A DNA stretch of 29,000 bases, from NCBI GenBank assembly GCA_903813345.2, contig CAIIXF020000106.1:1-29000 (forward strand), written 5' to 3'. Positions within the stretch are counted from its first letter, which is position 1. Every line of letters begins with the position of its first letter. A program made the translations under genes and the position numbers. Under the pieces are notes generated by a model. That model was not told the origin of the DNA. It did no database searches and saw only the letters and a program-made list of their open reading frames with translations. Shown in pieces: positions 12,101 through 24,400 of this stretch. Origin of the DNA: Owenia fusiformis. Lineage: Eukaryota > Annelida > Polychaeta > Sabellida > Oweniidae.

Positions 12101-14361
12101 AGTGTAGCTAGCGTAGCCAACGCATGCATGCTCCTAGAGTTACCTCAAGAACCTCTCTAGACGCGTAGGCAGTGCAGCTATGTACAGTATGGTCCTCGGC
12201 TTACATCCAGAACCTCTGTAGCCGCAAAGCCAGTGTAGGTAGCGTAGCCACCGCATGCTTGGCCCTAGGGGTACCTCAAGAACCTCTATAGCCGCGTAGC
12301 CAGTGTAGCTATCTTGACTATCGCATGCTCCTGGGCTCCTCCAGAACCTCTCTAGCTGCATAGCCAGTGTAGCTAGCTTAGCCAACGCATGCATGCTCCT
12401 AGGGTTACCTCAAGAATCTCTGTAGCCGTGTAGCCAGTGCAGCTATCGGGCCTACAGTATGTATGCTCCTGGGCTTACATTCAGAACTTCTTTTGCCGCA
12501 AATCCAGTGTAGGTAGCGTAGCCACCGCATTCATGGTCCTAGGGGTACCTCAAGAACCTCTGTAGCCGCGTAGCCAGTGTTGGTAGCGTAGTATACATAC
12601 CCATTGTACCCGCTTCGCTCCCGCTGTGCTCCTCGGGTTACCTCAGGAACCTGTGTAGTCATGTATCCAATGCAGCTATCGGGGCCACAGTATGTATGGT
12701 CATAGGCTTACATTTAGAAACTCTGATGCTGCAAAGACAGTGTACGTAGCATAGCCACCGCATACATGGTCCTAGGGGTACCTCAAGAACCTCTGTAGCT
12801 GTGTAGCCAGTGTTGGTAGCGTAGCATATATACCCATTGTAACCGCGTAGCTACCATAGCCAACGCATGCATGGTCCTAGGGATACCTCAAGAACCTCTG
12901 TATCCGCGTAGCCAGTGTAGCTATTGTGACCATCGCATGCATGGGCCTAAGGGTACCTCAAGAACCTCTGTAGCCGCCTAGCCAGTGCAGCTATCGGGGC
13001 CACAGTATATATGGTCCTGGGCTTACTTCCAAAACCTCTTTAGCTGCATATCCAGTGTAGCTAGCGTAGCCAACGCATGTATGCTCCTAGGGTTACCTCA
13101 AGAACCTCTCTAGACGCGTAGGCAGTGCAGCTATCGGGGCCACAGTACGTATGGTCCTGGGCTTACATCCAGAACCTCTGTAGCCGCAAGGCCAGTGTAG
13201 GTAGCGTAGCCACCGCAAGCTTGGTCCTAGGTGTACCTCAAGAACCTCTATAGCCGCGTAGCCAGTGTTGGTTGCGTACCCGCTTCGCTCCCGCTGTGAT
13301 CCTTGGGTTAGCTCAAGAACCTCTGTAGCCGCGTAGCCAGTGTTGGTAGTGTAGCATACATACCCATTGTACCCGCTTAGTTACCGTAGCCAACACATGC
13401 ATGCTCCTAGGGTTACCTCAAGAACCTGTGTAGTCATGTATCCAGTGCAGCTATCGGGGCCACAGTATGTAAGGTCATAGGCTTACATTTAGAACCTCTG
13501 TAGCTGCAAAGCCAGTGAAGCTACCTAGCCAATGCATGCATTCTCCTAGGGGTACCCTGTATCCAGTGCAGCTATCGGGGCCACAGTATGTATGGTTCTA
13601 GGGTTACATCCAGAACCTCTCTAGCTGTGTAGCCAGTGTTGGTAGCGTAGCATACATACCCATTGTACCCGCATAGCTACCGAAGTCAACGCATGCATGC
13701 TTCTAGAACCTCATGCTCAAGAACCTCTGTAGTCGTGTATCCAGTGTAGCTATCGGGGCCACAGTATGTGCGGTCCTGGACTTACATCCAGAACCTCGGT
13801 AGCCGCAAAGCCAAAGTAGCTAGCGTAGCCAACGCATGCATGCTCCTAGGGGTACCTCAAGAACCTCTGTAGTCGTGTATCCAGTGCAGCTATTGGGGCC
13901 ACAGTATGTATGGTCATAGGCTAACATTTAGAACCTCTGTAGCTACAAAGCCAGTGTAGCTTCCGTAGCCAACGCATGCATGCTCCTAGGGTTACCTCAA
14001 GAACCTCTCTAGACGCGTAGGCAGTGCAGCTATCGGGGCCACAGTATGTACAGTATGGTCCTCGGCTTACATCCAGAACCTCTGTAGCCGCAAAGCCAGT
14101 GTAGCTACCGTAGCCAACGCATGCATGCTCCTAGGGTTACCTCAAGAACCTCTCTAGACGCGTAGGCAGTGCAGCTATTGGGGCCACAATATGTATGGTC
14201 ATAGGCTTACATTTAGAAACTCTGATGCTGCAAAGACAGTGTAGGTAGCATAAACACCGCAGACATGGTCCTAGGGGTACCTCAAGAACCTCTGTAGCCG
14301 CGTAGCCAGTGTTGGTTGCGTACCCGATTCGCTCCCGCTGTGCTCCTTGGGTTAGCTCAAG

Positions 14362-17300
14362 AACCTCTGTAGCCGCGTAGCCAGTGTTGGTAGTGTAGCA
14401 TAAATACCCATTGTACCCGCTTAGTTACCGTAGCCAACACATGCATGCTCCTAGGGTTACCTCAAGAACCTGTGTAGTCATGTATCCAGTGCAGCTATCA
14501 GGGCCACAGTATGTAAGGTCATAGGCTTACATTTAGAACCTCTGTAGCTGCAAAGCCATTGTAGCTACCTAGCCAATGCATGCATTCTCCTAGGGGTACC
14601 CTGTATCCAGTGCAGCTATCGGGGCCACAGTATGTATGGTTCTAGGGTTACATCCAGACCCTCTCTAGCTGTGTAGCCAGTGTTGGTAGCGTAGCATACA
14701 TACCCATTTTACCTGCGTAGCTACTGAAGTCAACGCATGCATGCTCCTAGGGGTACTCTAAGAACCTCTTTAGCCGCGTAGCCAGTGTAGCTATCGTGAC
14801 CACCGCATGTATGCTCCTCGGCTTACCTCCAGAACCTCTCTAGCTGTGTAGCTAGTGTTGGTAGCGTAGCATACATACCCATTGTACCCGCATAGCTACC
14901 GAAGTCAACGCATGCATGCTTCTAGAACCTCATGCTGAAGAACCTCTGTAGTCGTGTATCCAGTGTAGCTATCGGGGCCACCGCATGTATGCTCCTTGGC
15001 TTACCTCCAGAACCTCTCTAGCTGTGTAGCCAGTGTTGGTAGCGTAGCATACATACCCATTATACGAGCGTAGCTACCGAAGTCAACGTATGCATTCTTC
15101 GAATTCTAGAACCTCATGCTCAAGAACCTCTGTAGTCGTGTATCCAGTGTAGCTATCGGGGCCACAATATGTACAGTCCTGGGCTTACATCCAGAACCTC
15201 GGTAGCCGCAAAGCCAGGGTAGCTAGCGTATCCAACGCATGCATGCTCCTAGGGGTACCTCAAGAACCTCTGTAGTCGTGTATCCAGTGCAGCTATTGGG
15301 GCCACAGTATGTATGGTCATAGGCTTACATTTAGAACCTCTGTAGCTACAAAGCCAGTGTAGCTACCGTAGCCAACGCATGCATGCTCCTAGGGCTGTAG
15401 GGGTACCATGTATCCAGTGCAGCTATCGGGGCCACAGTATGTATGGTCCTGGGCTTACATCCTGAACCCCTGCAAGTAGGTAGCGTGGCCACCGCATGCA
15501 TGGTCCTGGGGGTACCACAAAAACCTCTGTAGCCGCGTAGCCAGTGTAGCTATCGTGACCACCGAATGTATGCTCCTTGGCTTACCTCCAGAACCTCTCT
15601 AGCTGTGTAGCCAGTGTTGGTAGCGTAGCATACATACCCATTATACCAGCGTATCTACCGAAGTAAACGCATGCATGCTCCTAGAACCTCATGCTCAAGA
15701 ACCTCTGTAGTCGTGTATCCAGTGTAGCTATCGGGGCCACAGTATGTACGGTCCTGGGCTTACATCCAGATCCTCGGTAGCCGCAAAGCCAGGATAGCTA
15801 GCGTAGCAAACGCATGCATGCTCCTAGGGGTACCTCAAGAACCTCTGTAGCCTCGTAGCAAGTGCAGCTATCGGGGCCACAGTATATATGGTCCTGGGCT
15901 TACATCCAGAACCTCTGCAGCCGCAAAGCCAGGGTAGGTAGCGTAGCCAACGCATGCATGCATGTATCCAGTGCAGCTATCGGGCCCACAGTATGTATGG
16001 TCCTGGGCTTACATCCAGAACCTCTGTAGCTGCAAAGCCAGTGTAGGTAGCGTAGCCACCGCATGCATGGTCCTAGGGGTACCTCAAGAACCTCTGTAGC
16101 TGCGTAGCCAGTGTTGGTAGCGCAGCATACATACCCATTGTACCCGCTTCACTCCCGCTGTGCTCCTAGGGTTACCTCAAGAACCTCTGTAGTCGTGTAT
16201 CCAGTGCAGCTATCGGGGCCACAGTATGTATGGTCCTGGCCTAACATCCAGAACCTCTGCAAGTAGGTAGCGTAGCCATGCTCAAGAACCTCTGTAGTCG
16301 TGTATCTAGTGAAGCTATCGAGGCCACAGTATGTACGGTCCTGGGCTTACATGCAGAACCTCGGTAGCTGCAAAGCCAGGGTAGCTAGTGTAGCAAACGC
16401 ATGCATGCTCCAAGGGGTACCTCAAGAACCTCTGTAGCTGCGTAGCCAGTGCAGCTATCGGGCCCACAGTATGTATGGTCCTGGGCTTACATCCAGAACC
16501 TCTGTAGCCGCAAAGCCAGTGTAGGTAGAGTAGCCACCGCATGCTTGGCCCTAGGGGTACCTCAAGAACCTCTCTAGACGCGTAGGCAGTGCAGCTAGCG
16601 GGGCCACAGTACGTATGGTCCTGGGCTTACATCCAGAACCTCTGTAGCTGCAAAGCCAGTGTAGCTACCGTAGCAAATGCATACATGCTCCTAGGGGTAC
16701 CTCAAGAACCTCTGTAGCTGTGTAGCCAGTGTTGGTAGCGTAGCATATATACCCATTGTAACCGTGTAGCTACCATAGCCAACGCATGCATGGTCCTAGG
16801 GGTACCTCAAGAACCTCTGTTGCTGCATAGCGAGTGTTGGTAGCGTAGCATACATACCCATTCTACCCGCTTAGTTACCGTAGCCAACACATGCATGCTC
16901 CTAGGGTTACCTCAAGAACCTCTGTAGTCGTGTATCCAGTGCAGCTATCTGGACCACAGTATGTATGGTCATAGGCTTACATTTAGAACCTCTGTAGCTG
17001 CAAAGCCAGTGTAGCTACCGTAGCCAACGCATGCATGCTCCTAGGGCTGTAGGGGTACCATGTATCCAGTGCAGCGATCGGGGCCACAGTATGTATGGTC
17101 CTGGGCTTACATCAGAACCTCTGTAGCTGTGTACCCAGTGTTGGTAGCGTAGCATACATACCCATTGTACCCGAATAGCTACCGAAGCAAACGCATGCAT
17201 GCTCCTAGGGTTACCTCAAGAACCTCTGTAGTCGTGTGTCCAGTGCAGCTATCGGGGCAACAGTTTGTATGGTCCTGGGCTTACATCCTGAACCCCCGCA

Positions 17301-20300
17301 AGTAGGTAGCGTGGCCACCGCATTCATGGTCCTGGGGGTACCACAAAAACCTCTGTAGCCGCGTAGCCAGTGTAGCTATCGTGACCACCGCATGTATGCT
17401 CCTCGGCTTACCTCCAGAACCTCTCTAGCTGTGTAGCCAGTGTTGGTAGCGTAGCATACATACCCATTATACCAGCGTAGCTACCGAAGTCAACGCATGC
17501 ATGCTCCTAGGGGTACTTAAAGAACCTCTTTAGCCGCGTAGCCAGTGTAGCTATCGTGACCACCGCATGTATGCTTCTCGGCTTACCTCCAGAACCTCTC
17601 TAGCTGTGTAGCCAGTGTTGGTACCGTAGCATACATACCCATTGTACCCGCGTAGCTACCGAAGTCAACGCATGCATGCTTCTAGAACCTCATGCTCAAG
17701 AACCTCTGTAGTCGTGTATCCAGTGTAGCTATCGGGACCACAGTATGTACGGTCCTTGGCTTACATCCGGAACCTTGGTAGCCGCAAAGCCAAGGTAGCT
17801 AGCGTAGCCAACGCATGCATGCTCATAGGGGTACCTCAAGAACCTCTGTAGCCTCGTAGCCAGTGCAGCTATCGGGGCCACAGTATATATGGTCCTGGGC
17901 TTACATCCTGAACCTCAGCAGCCGCAAAGCCAGGGTAGTTAGCGTAGCAAACGCATACATGCTCCTCAAGGGTACCTCAAGAACTTCTGTGGCCGTGTAG
18001 CCAGTGTAGCTATCGTGACCATCGCATATATGCTCCTGGGCTTACCTCAAGAACCTCTGTAAGCGCGTAGCCAGTGTTGGTAGCGTAGCATACATACCCA
18101 TTGTACCCGCTTCGCTCCCGCTGTGCTCCTAGGGTTAATTCAACAACCTCCGTAGCCTCGTATCCAGTGCAGCTATCGGGGCCACAGTATGTATGGTCCT
18201 AGTCTTACATCCAGAACCTCTGTAGCCGCAAAACCAGTGTAGGTAGAGTAGCCACCGCATGCTTGGCCCTAGGGGTACCTCAAGAACCTCTCTAGACGCG
18301 TAGGCAGTGCAGCTAGCGGGGCCACAGTACGTATGGTCCTGGGCTTACATCAAGAACCTCTTTAGCTGCATAGCCAGTGTAGCTAGCGTAGCCAACGCAT
18401 GCATGCTCCTAGGGTTACCTCAAGAACCTCTCTAGACGCGTAGGTAGTGCAGCTATCGGGGCCACAGTATGTACAGTATGGTCCTCGGCTTACATCCAGA
18501 ACCTCTGTAGCCGCAAAGCCAGTGTAGCTAGCGTAGCCAACGCATGCATGCTCCTAGGGTTACCTCAAGAACCTCTCTAGACGCGTAGGCAGTGCAGCTA
18601 TCGGGGCCACAGTATGTACTGTATGTTCCTCGGCTTACATCAAGAACCTCTGTAGCCGCAAAGCCAGTGTAGGTAGCATAGCCACCGCATGCTTGGCCCT
18701 AGGGGTACCTCAAGAACCTCTGTAGCTGTGTAGCCAGTGTTGGTAGCGTAGCATACATACCCATAGACACCAGGTAGCTACCGTTGCCAACGCATGCATG
18801 GTCCTAGGGGTACCTCAAGAACCTCTGTAGCTGTGTAGCGAGTGTTGGTAGCGTAGCATACATACCCATTGTACCCGCTTAGTTACCGTAGCCAACACAT
18901 GCATGCTCCTAGGGTTACCTCAAGAACCTCTGTAGCCAGTGTTGGTAGCGTAGCATACATACCCATTGTACCCGCGTAGCTACCGAAGTCAACGCATGCA
19001 TGCTTCGAATTCTAGAACCTCATGCTCAAGAACCTCTGTAGTCGTGTATCCAGTGTAGCTATCGGGGCCACATTATGTGCGGTCCTGGACTTACATCCAG
19101 AACCTCGGTAGCCGCAAAGCCAGGGTAGCTAGCGTAGCCAACGCATGCATGCTCCTAGGGGTACCTCAAGAACCTCCGTAGCCTCGTATCCAGTGCAGCT
19201 ATCGGGGCCACAGTATGTATGGTCCTAGTCTTACATCCAGAACCTCTGTAGCCGCAAAGCCAGTGTAGGTAGAGTAGCCACCGCATGCTTGGCCCTAGGG
19301 GTACCTCAAGAACCTCTCTAGACGCGTAGGCAGTGCAGCTAGCGGGGCCACAGTACGTATGGTCCTGGGCTTACATCCAGAACCTCTGTAGCTGCAAAGC
19401 CAGTGTAGCTACCGTAGCAAATGCATACATGCTCCTAGGGGTACCTCAAGAACCTCTGTAGCTGTGTAGCCAGTGTTGGTAGCGTAGCATATATACCCAT
19501 TGTAACCGCGTTGCTACCATAGCCAACGCATGCATGGTCCTAGGGGTACCTCAAGAACCTCTGTTGCTGCATAGCGAGTGTTGGTAGCGTAGCATACATA
19601 CCCATTCTACCCGCTTAGTTACCGTAGCCAACACATGCATGCTCCTAGGGTTACCTCAAGAACCTCTGTAGTCGTGTATCCAGTGCAGCTATCTGGACCA
19701 CAGTATGTATGGTCATAGGCTTACATTTAGAACCTCTGTAGCTGCAAAGCCAGTGTAGCTACCGTAGCCAACGCATGCATGCTCCTAGAGCTGTAGGGGT
19801 ACCATGTATCCAGTGCAGCGATCGGGGCCACAGTATGTATGGTCCTGGGCTTACATCAGAACCTCTGTAGCTGTGTACCCAGTGTTGGTAGCGTAGCATA
19901 CATACCCATTGTACCCGAATAGCTACCGAAGCAAACGCATGCATGCTCCTAGGGTTACCTCAAGAACCTCTGTAGTCGTGTGTCCAGTGCAGCTATCGGG
20001 GCCACAGTATATATGGTCCTGGGCTTACATCCTGAACCTCAGCAGCCGCAAAGCCAGGGCAGTTAGCGTAGCAAACGCATACATGCTCCTATGGGTACCT
20101 CAAGAACTTCTGTGGCCGTGTAGCCAGTGTAGCTATCGTGACCATCGCATATATGCTCCTGGGCTTACCTCAAGAACCTCTGTAAGCGCGTAGCCAGTGT
20201 TGGTAGCGTAGCATACATACCCATTGTACCCGCTTCGCTCCCGCTGTGCTCCTAGGGTTAACTCAACAACCTCCGTAGCCTCGTATCCAGTGCAGCTATC

Positions 20301-21451
20301 GGGGCCACAGTATGTATGGTCCTAGTCTTACATCCAGAACCTCTGTAGCCGCAAAGCCAGTGTAGGTAGAGTAGCCACCCCATGCTTGGCCCTAGGGGTA
20401 CCTCAAGAACCTCTCTAGACGTGTAGGCAGTGCAGCTATCGGGGCCACAGTATGTACTGTATGTTCCTCGGCTTACATCCAGAACCTCTGTAGCCGCAAA
20501 GCCAGTGTAGCTAGCGTAGCCAACGCATGCATGCTCCTAGGGTTTCCTCAAGAACCTCTCTAGACGCGTAGGCAGTGCAGCTATCGGGGCCACAGTATGT
20601 ACAGTATGGTCCTCGGCTTACATCAAGAACCTCTGTAGCCGCAAAGCCAGTGTAGGTAGCATAGCCACCGCATGCTTGGCCCTAGGGGTACCTCAAGAAC
20701 CTCTGTAGCTGTGTAGCCAGTGTTGGTAGCGTAGCATACATACCCATTGTACCCGCGTAGCTACCGAAGTCAACGCATGCATGCTTCGAATTCTAGAACC
20801 TCATGCTCAAGAACCTCTGTAGTCGTGTATCCAGTGTAGCTATCGGGGCCACATTATGTGCGGTCCTGGACTTACATCCAGAACCTCGGTAGCCGCAAAG
20901 CCAGGGTAGCTAGCGTAGCCAACGCATGCATGCTCCTAGGGGTACCTCAAGAACCTCTGTAGTCGTGTATCCAGTGCAGCTATTGGGGCCACAGTATGTA
21001 TGGTCATAGGCTTACATTTAGAACCTCTGTAGCTACAAAGCCAGTGTAGCTTCCGTAGCCAACGCATGCATGCTCCTAGGGTTACCTCAAGAACCTCTCT
21101 AGACGCGTAGGCAGTGCAGCTATCGGGGCCACAGTATGTACAGTATGGTCCTCGGCTTACATCCAGAACCTCTGTAGCCGCAAAGCCAGTGTAGCTACCG
21201 TAGCCAACGCATGCATGCTCCTAGGGTTACCTCAAGAACCTCTCTAGACGCGTAGGCAGTGCAGCTATTGGGGCCACAATATGTATGGTCATAGGCTTAC
21301 ATTTAGAAACTCTGATGCTGCAAAGACAGTGTAGGTAGCATAGCCACCGCAGACATGGTCCTAGGGGTACCTCAAGAACCTCTGTAGCCGCGTAGCCAGT
21401 GTTGGTTGCGTACCCGATTCGCTCCCGCTGTGCTCCTTGGGTTGACTCAAG
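14362..21451. repeat. Half-block A of super-repeat copy 2
   Basis: Counterpart of 1-7639. It is shorter by 549 bp because of three losses relative to copy 1: 175, 234 and 140 bp. Confidence 0.8.
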
Positions 21452-24400
21452 AACCTCTGTAGCCGCGTAGCCAGTGTTGGTAGTGTAGCATAAATACCCA
21501 TTGTACCCGCTTAGTTACCGTAGCCAACACATGCATGCTCCTAGGGTTACCTCAAGAACCTGTGTAGTCATGTATACAGTGCAGCTATCGGGGCCACAGT
21601 ATGTAAGGTCATAGGCTTACATTTAGAACCTCTGTAGCTGCAAAGCCATTGTAGCTACCTAGCCAATGCATGCATTCTCCTAGGGGTACCCTGTATCCAG
21701 TGCAGCTATCGGGGCCACAGTATGTATGGTCATAGGCTTAAATTTAGAACATCTGATGCTGCAAAGCCAGTGTAGGTAGAATAGCCACCGCAAGCATGGT
21801 CCTAATGGTACCTCAAGAACCTCTGTAGCCGCGTAGCTAGTGTTGGTAGCGTAGCATACATACCCATTGTACCCGCTTCGCTACCGCTGTGCTCCTAGGG
21901 TTACCTCAAGAACCTCTGTAGTCGTATATCCAGTGCAGCTATCGGGGCCACAGTATGTATGGTCATAGGCTTAAATTTAGAACATCTGATGCTGCAAAGC
22001 CAGTGTAGGTAGAATAGCCACCGCAGGCATGGTCCTAATGGTACCTCAAGAACCTCTGTAGCCGCGTAGCTAGTGTTGGTAGCGTAGCATACATACCCAT
22101 TGTACCCGAGTAGCTACAGTAGCCAACGCATGAATGCTCCTAAGGTTAACTTAAGAACCTCCGTAGCCGCGTATCCAGTGCAGCTATTGGGGCCACAGTA
22201 TGTATGGTCCTAGTCTTACATCCAGAACCTCTGTAGCCGCAAAGCCAGTGTAGGTAGCGTAGCTACCGCATGCTTGGCCCTAGGGGTACCTCAAGAACCT
22301 CTATAGCCGCGTAGCCAGTGTAGCTATCTTGACCATCGCATATATGCTCCTGGGCTTACCTCCAGAACCTCTGTAGCCGCAAAGCCAGTGTAGGTAGAGA
22401 AGCCACCGCATGCATGGGCCTAAGGGTACCTCAAGAACCTCTGTAGCCGCGTAGCCAGTGCAGCTATCGGGGCAACAGTATATTTGGTCCTGGGGTTACA
22501 TCCAGAACCTCTTTAGCTGCATAGCCAGTGTAGCTAGCGTAGCCAACGCATGCATGCTCCTAAGGTTACCTCAAGAACCTCCGTAGCCGCGTAGCCAGTG
22601 CAGCTATCGGGGCCACAGTATATATGGTCCTGGGGTTACATCCAGAACCTCTTTAGCTGCATAGCCACTTAGCCAGTGTAGCTAGCGTAGCCAACACATG
22701 CATGCTCCTAGGGTTACCTCAAGAACCTCTGTAGTCGTGTATCCAGTGCAGCTATCGGGGCCACAGTATGTATGGTCATAGGCTTACATTTAGAACCTCT
22801 GTAGCTGCAAAGCCAGTGTAGCTACCGTAGCCAACGCATGCATGCTCCTAGGGCTGTAGGGGTACCATGTATCCAGTGCAGCTATCGGGGCCACAGTATG
22901 TACGGTCCTGGGCTTACATCCAGAACCTCTGTAGCTGTGTAGCCAGTGTTGGTAGCGTAGCATACATACCCATTGTACCCGTATAGCTACCTAAGTCAAC
23001 GCATGCATGCTCTTAGGGGTACTTCAAGAATCTCTGTAGCTGCGTAGCGAGTGTTGGTAGCGTAGGATACATACCCATTATACCAGCGTAGCTACCGAAG
23101 TCAACGCATGCATGCTCCTAGGGGTACTTCAAGAACCTCTGTAGCTGCGTAGCGAGTGTTGGTAGCGTAGCATACATACCCATTATACCAGCGTAGCTAC
23201 CGAAGTCAACGCATGCATGCTCCTAGGGGTACTTCAAGAACCTCTTTAGCCGCGTAGCCAGTGTAGCTATCGTGACCACTGCATGTATGCTCCTCGGCTT
23301 ACCTTCAGACCCTCTCTAGCTGTGTAGCCAGTGTTGGTAGCGTATCATACATACCCATTGTACCCGCGTAGCTACCGAAGTCAACGCATGCATGCTTCGA
23401 ATTCTAGAACCTAATGCTCAAGAACCTCTGTAGTCGTGTATCCAGTGTAGCTATCGGGGCCACATTATGTGCGGTCCTGGGCTTACATCCAGAACCTCGG
23501 TAGCCACAAAGCCAGGGTAGCTAGCGTAGCCACCGCATGCATGGTCCTAGGGGTACCTCAAGAACCTCTGTAGCCGCGTAGCCAGTGTAGATATCGTGAC
23601 CATCGCATATATGCTCCTGGGCTTACCTCAAGAACCTCTGTAGCCGCGTAGCCAGTGTTGGTAGCGTAGCATACATACCCATTGTACCTGCGTAGGTACC
23701 GAAGTCAACGCATGCATGCTTCTAGGGGTACTTCAAGAACCTCTTTAGCCGCGTAGCCAGTGTAGCTATCGTGACCACCGCATGTATGCTCCTCGGCTTA
23801 CCTCTAGAACCTCTCTAGCTGTGTAGCCAGTGTCGGTAGCGTAGCATACATACCCATTGTACCCGCGTAGCTACCGAAGTCAACGCATGCATTCTTCGAA
23901 TTCTAGAACCTCATGCTCAAGAACCTCTGTAGTCGTGTATCCAGTGTAGCTATCGGGGCCACATTATGTACGGTCCTGGGCTTACATCCAGAACCTCTGT
24001 AGCCGCGTAGCCATTGTTGGTAGCGTAGCATAATACCCATTGTACCTGCTTCGCTCCCGCTGTGCTCCTAGGGTTACCTCAAGAACCTGTGTAGTCGTGT
24101 ATCCAGTGCAGCTATCGGGGCCACAGCATGTATGGTAATAGGCTTACATTTAGAACCTCTGATGCTGCAAAGACCGTGTAGGTAGCATAGCCACCGCATC
24201 CATGGTCCTAATGGTACCTCAAGAACCTCTGTAGCCGCGTAGGCAGTGTTGGTAGCGTAGCATAATACCCATTGTACCCGCTTCGCTCCCGCTGTGCTCC
24301 TAGGGGTACCTCAAGAACCTCTGTAGCCGCGTAGCCATTGTTGGTAGCGTAGCATAATACCCATTGTACCCGCTTCGCTCCCGCTGTGCTCCTAGGGTTA

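Larger units (their letters stand above)
1..14361. repeat. Higher-order repeat, copy 1 (about 14.36 kb)
   Basis: This block is repeated nearly base for base starting at 14362. Private variants shared by both copies prove the pairing. Examples are GTAGTGTAGCATAAATACCC near the start, AGCTATCAGGGCC at about 134 and 14495, the odd CCATAGACACCAGG unit at about 4810 and 18763, and GTAGTATACATACCC at about 12589 and 25952. I found only a few substitutions in the first 1.3 kb compared (for example at 69, in the cccattgtacc run near 349, and at 15231). Neighbouring monomers inside one copy differ far more. The unit of homogenisation therefore appears to be the 14 kb block and not the monomer. Confidence 0.9.
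7640..14361. repeat. Half-block B of super-repeat copy 1
   Basis: The block opens with the same head as block A. Its last part (about 13706-14361) and the following head region match 6984-8246 at a constant offset of 6722, so the end of B resembles the end of A. A further partial head-like unit begins at 13319. B holds the 233 bp trimer pair and more of the 93 bp monomers. Confidence 0.75.

Noticed and set aside
12611-12633. CTCC-CGCTGTG-CTCC in the 93 bp monomer read as a transposon excision footprint (CTGTG end plus CTCC target duplication)
   Set aside because: The segment is explained more simply by a 12 bp deletion and small changes in the 105 bp unit, since intermediates such as GCTTCGCTACCGCTGTG exist (near 8720). 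The resemblance is probably chance.
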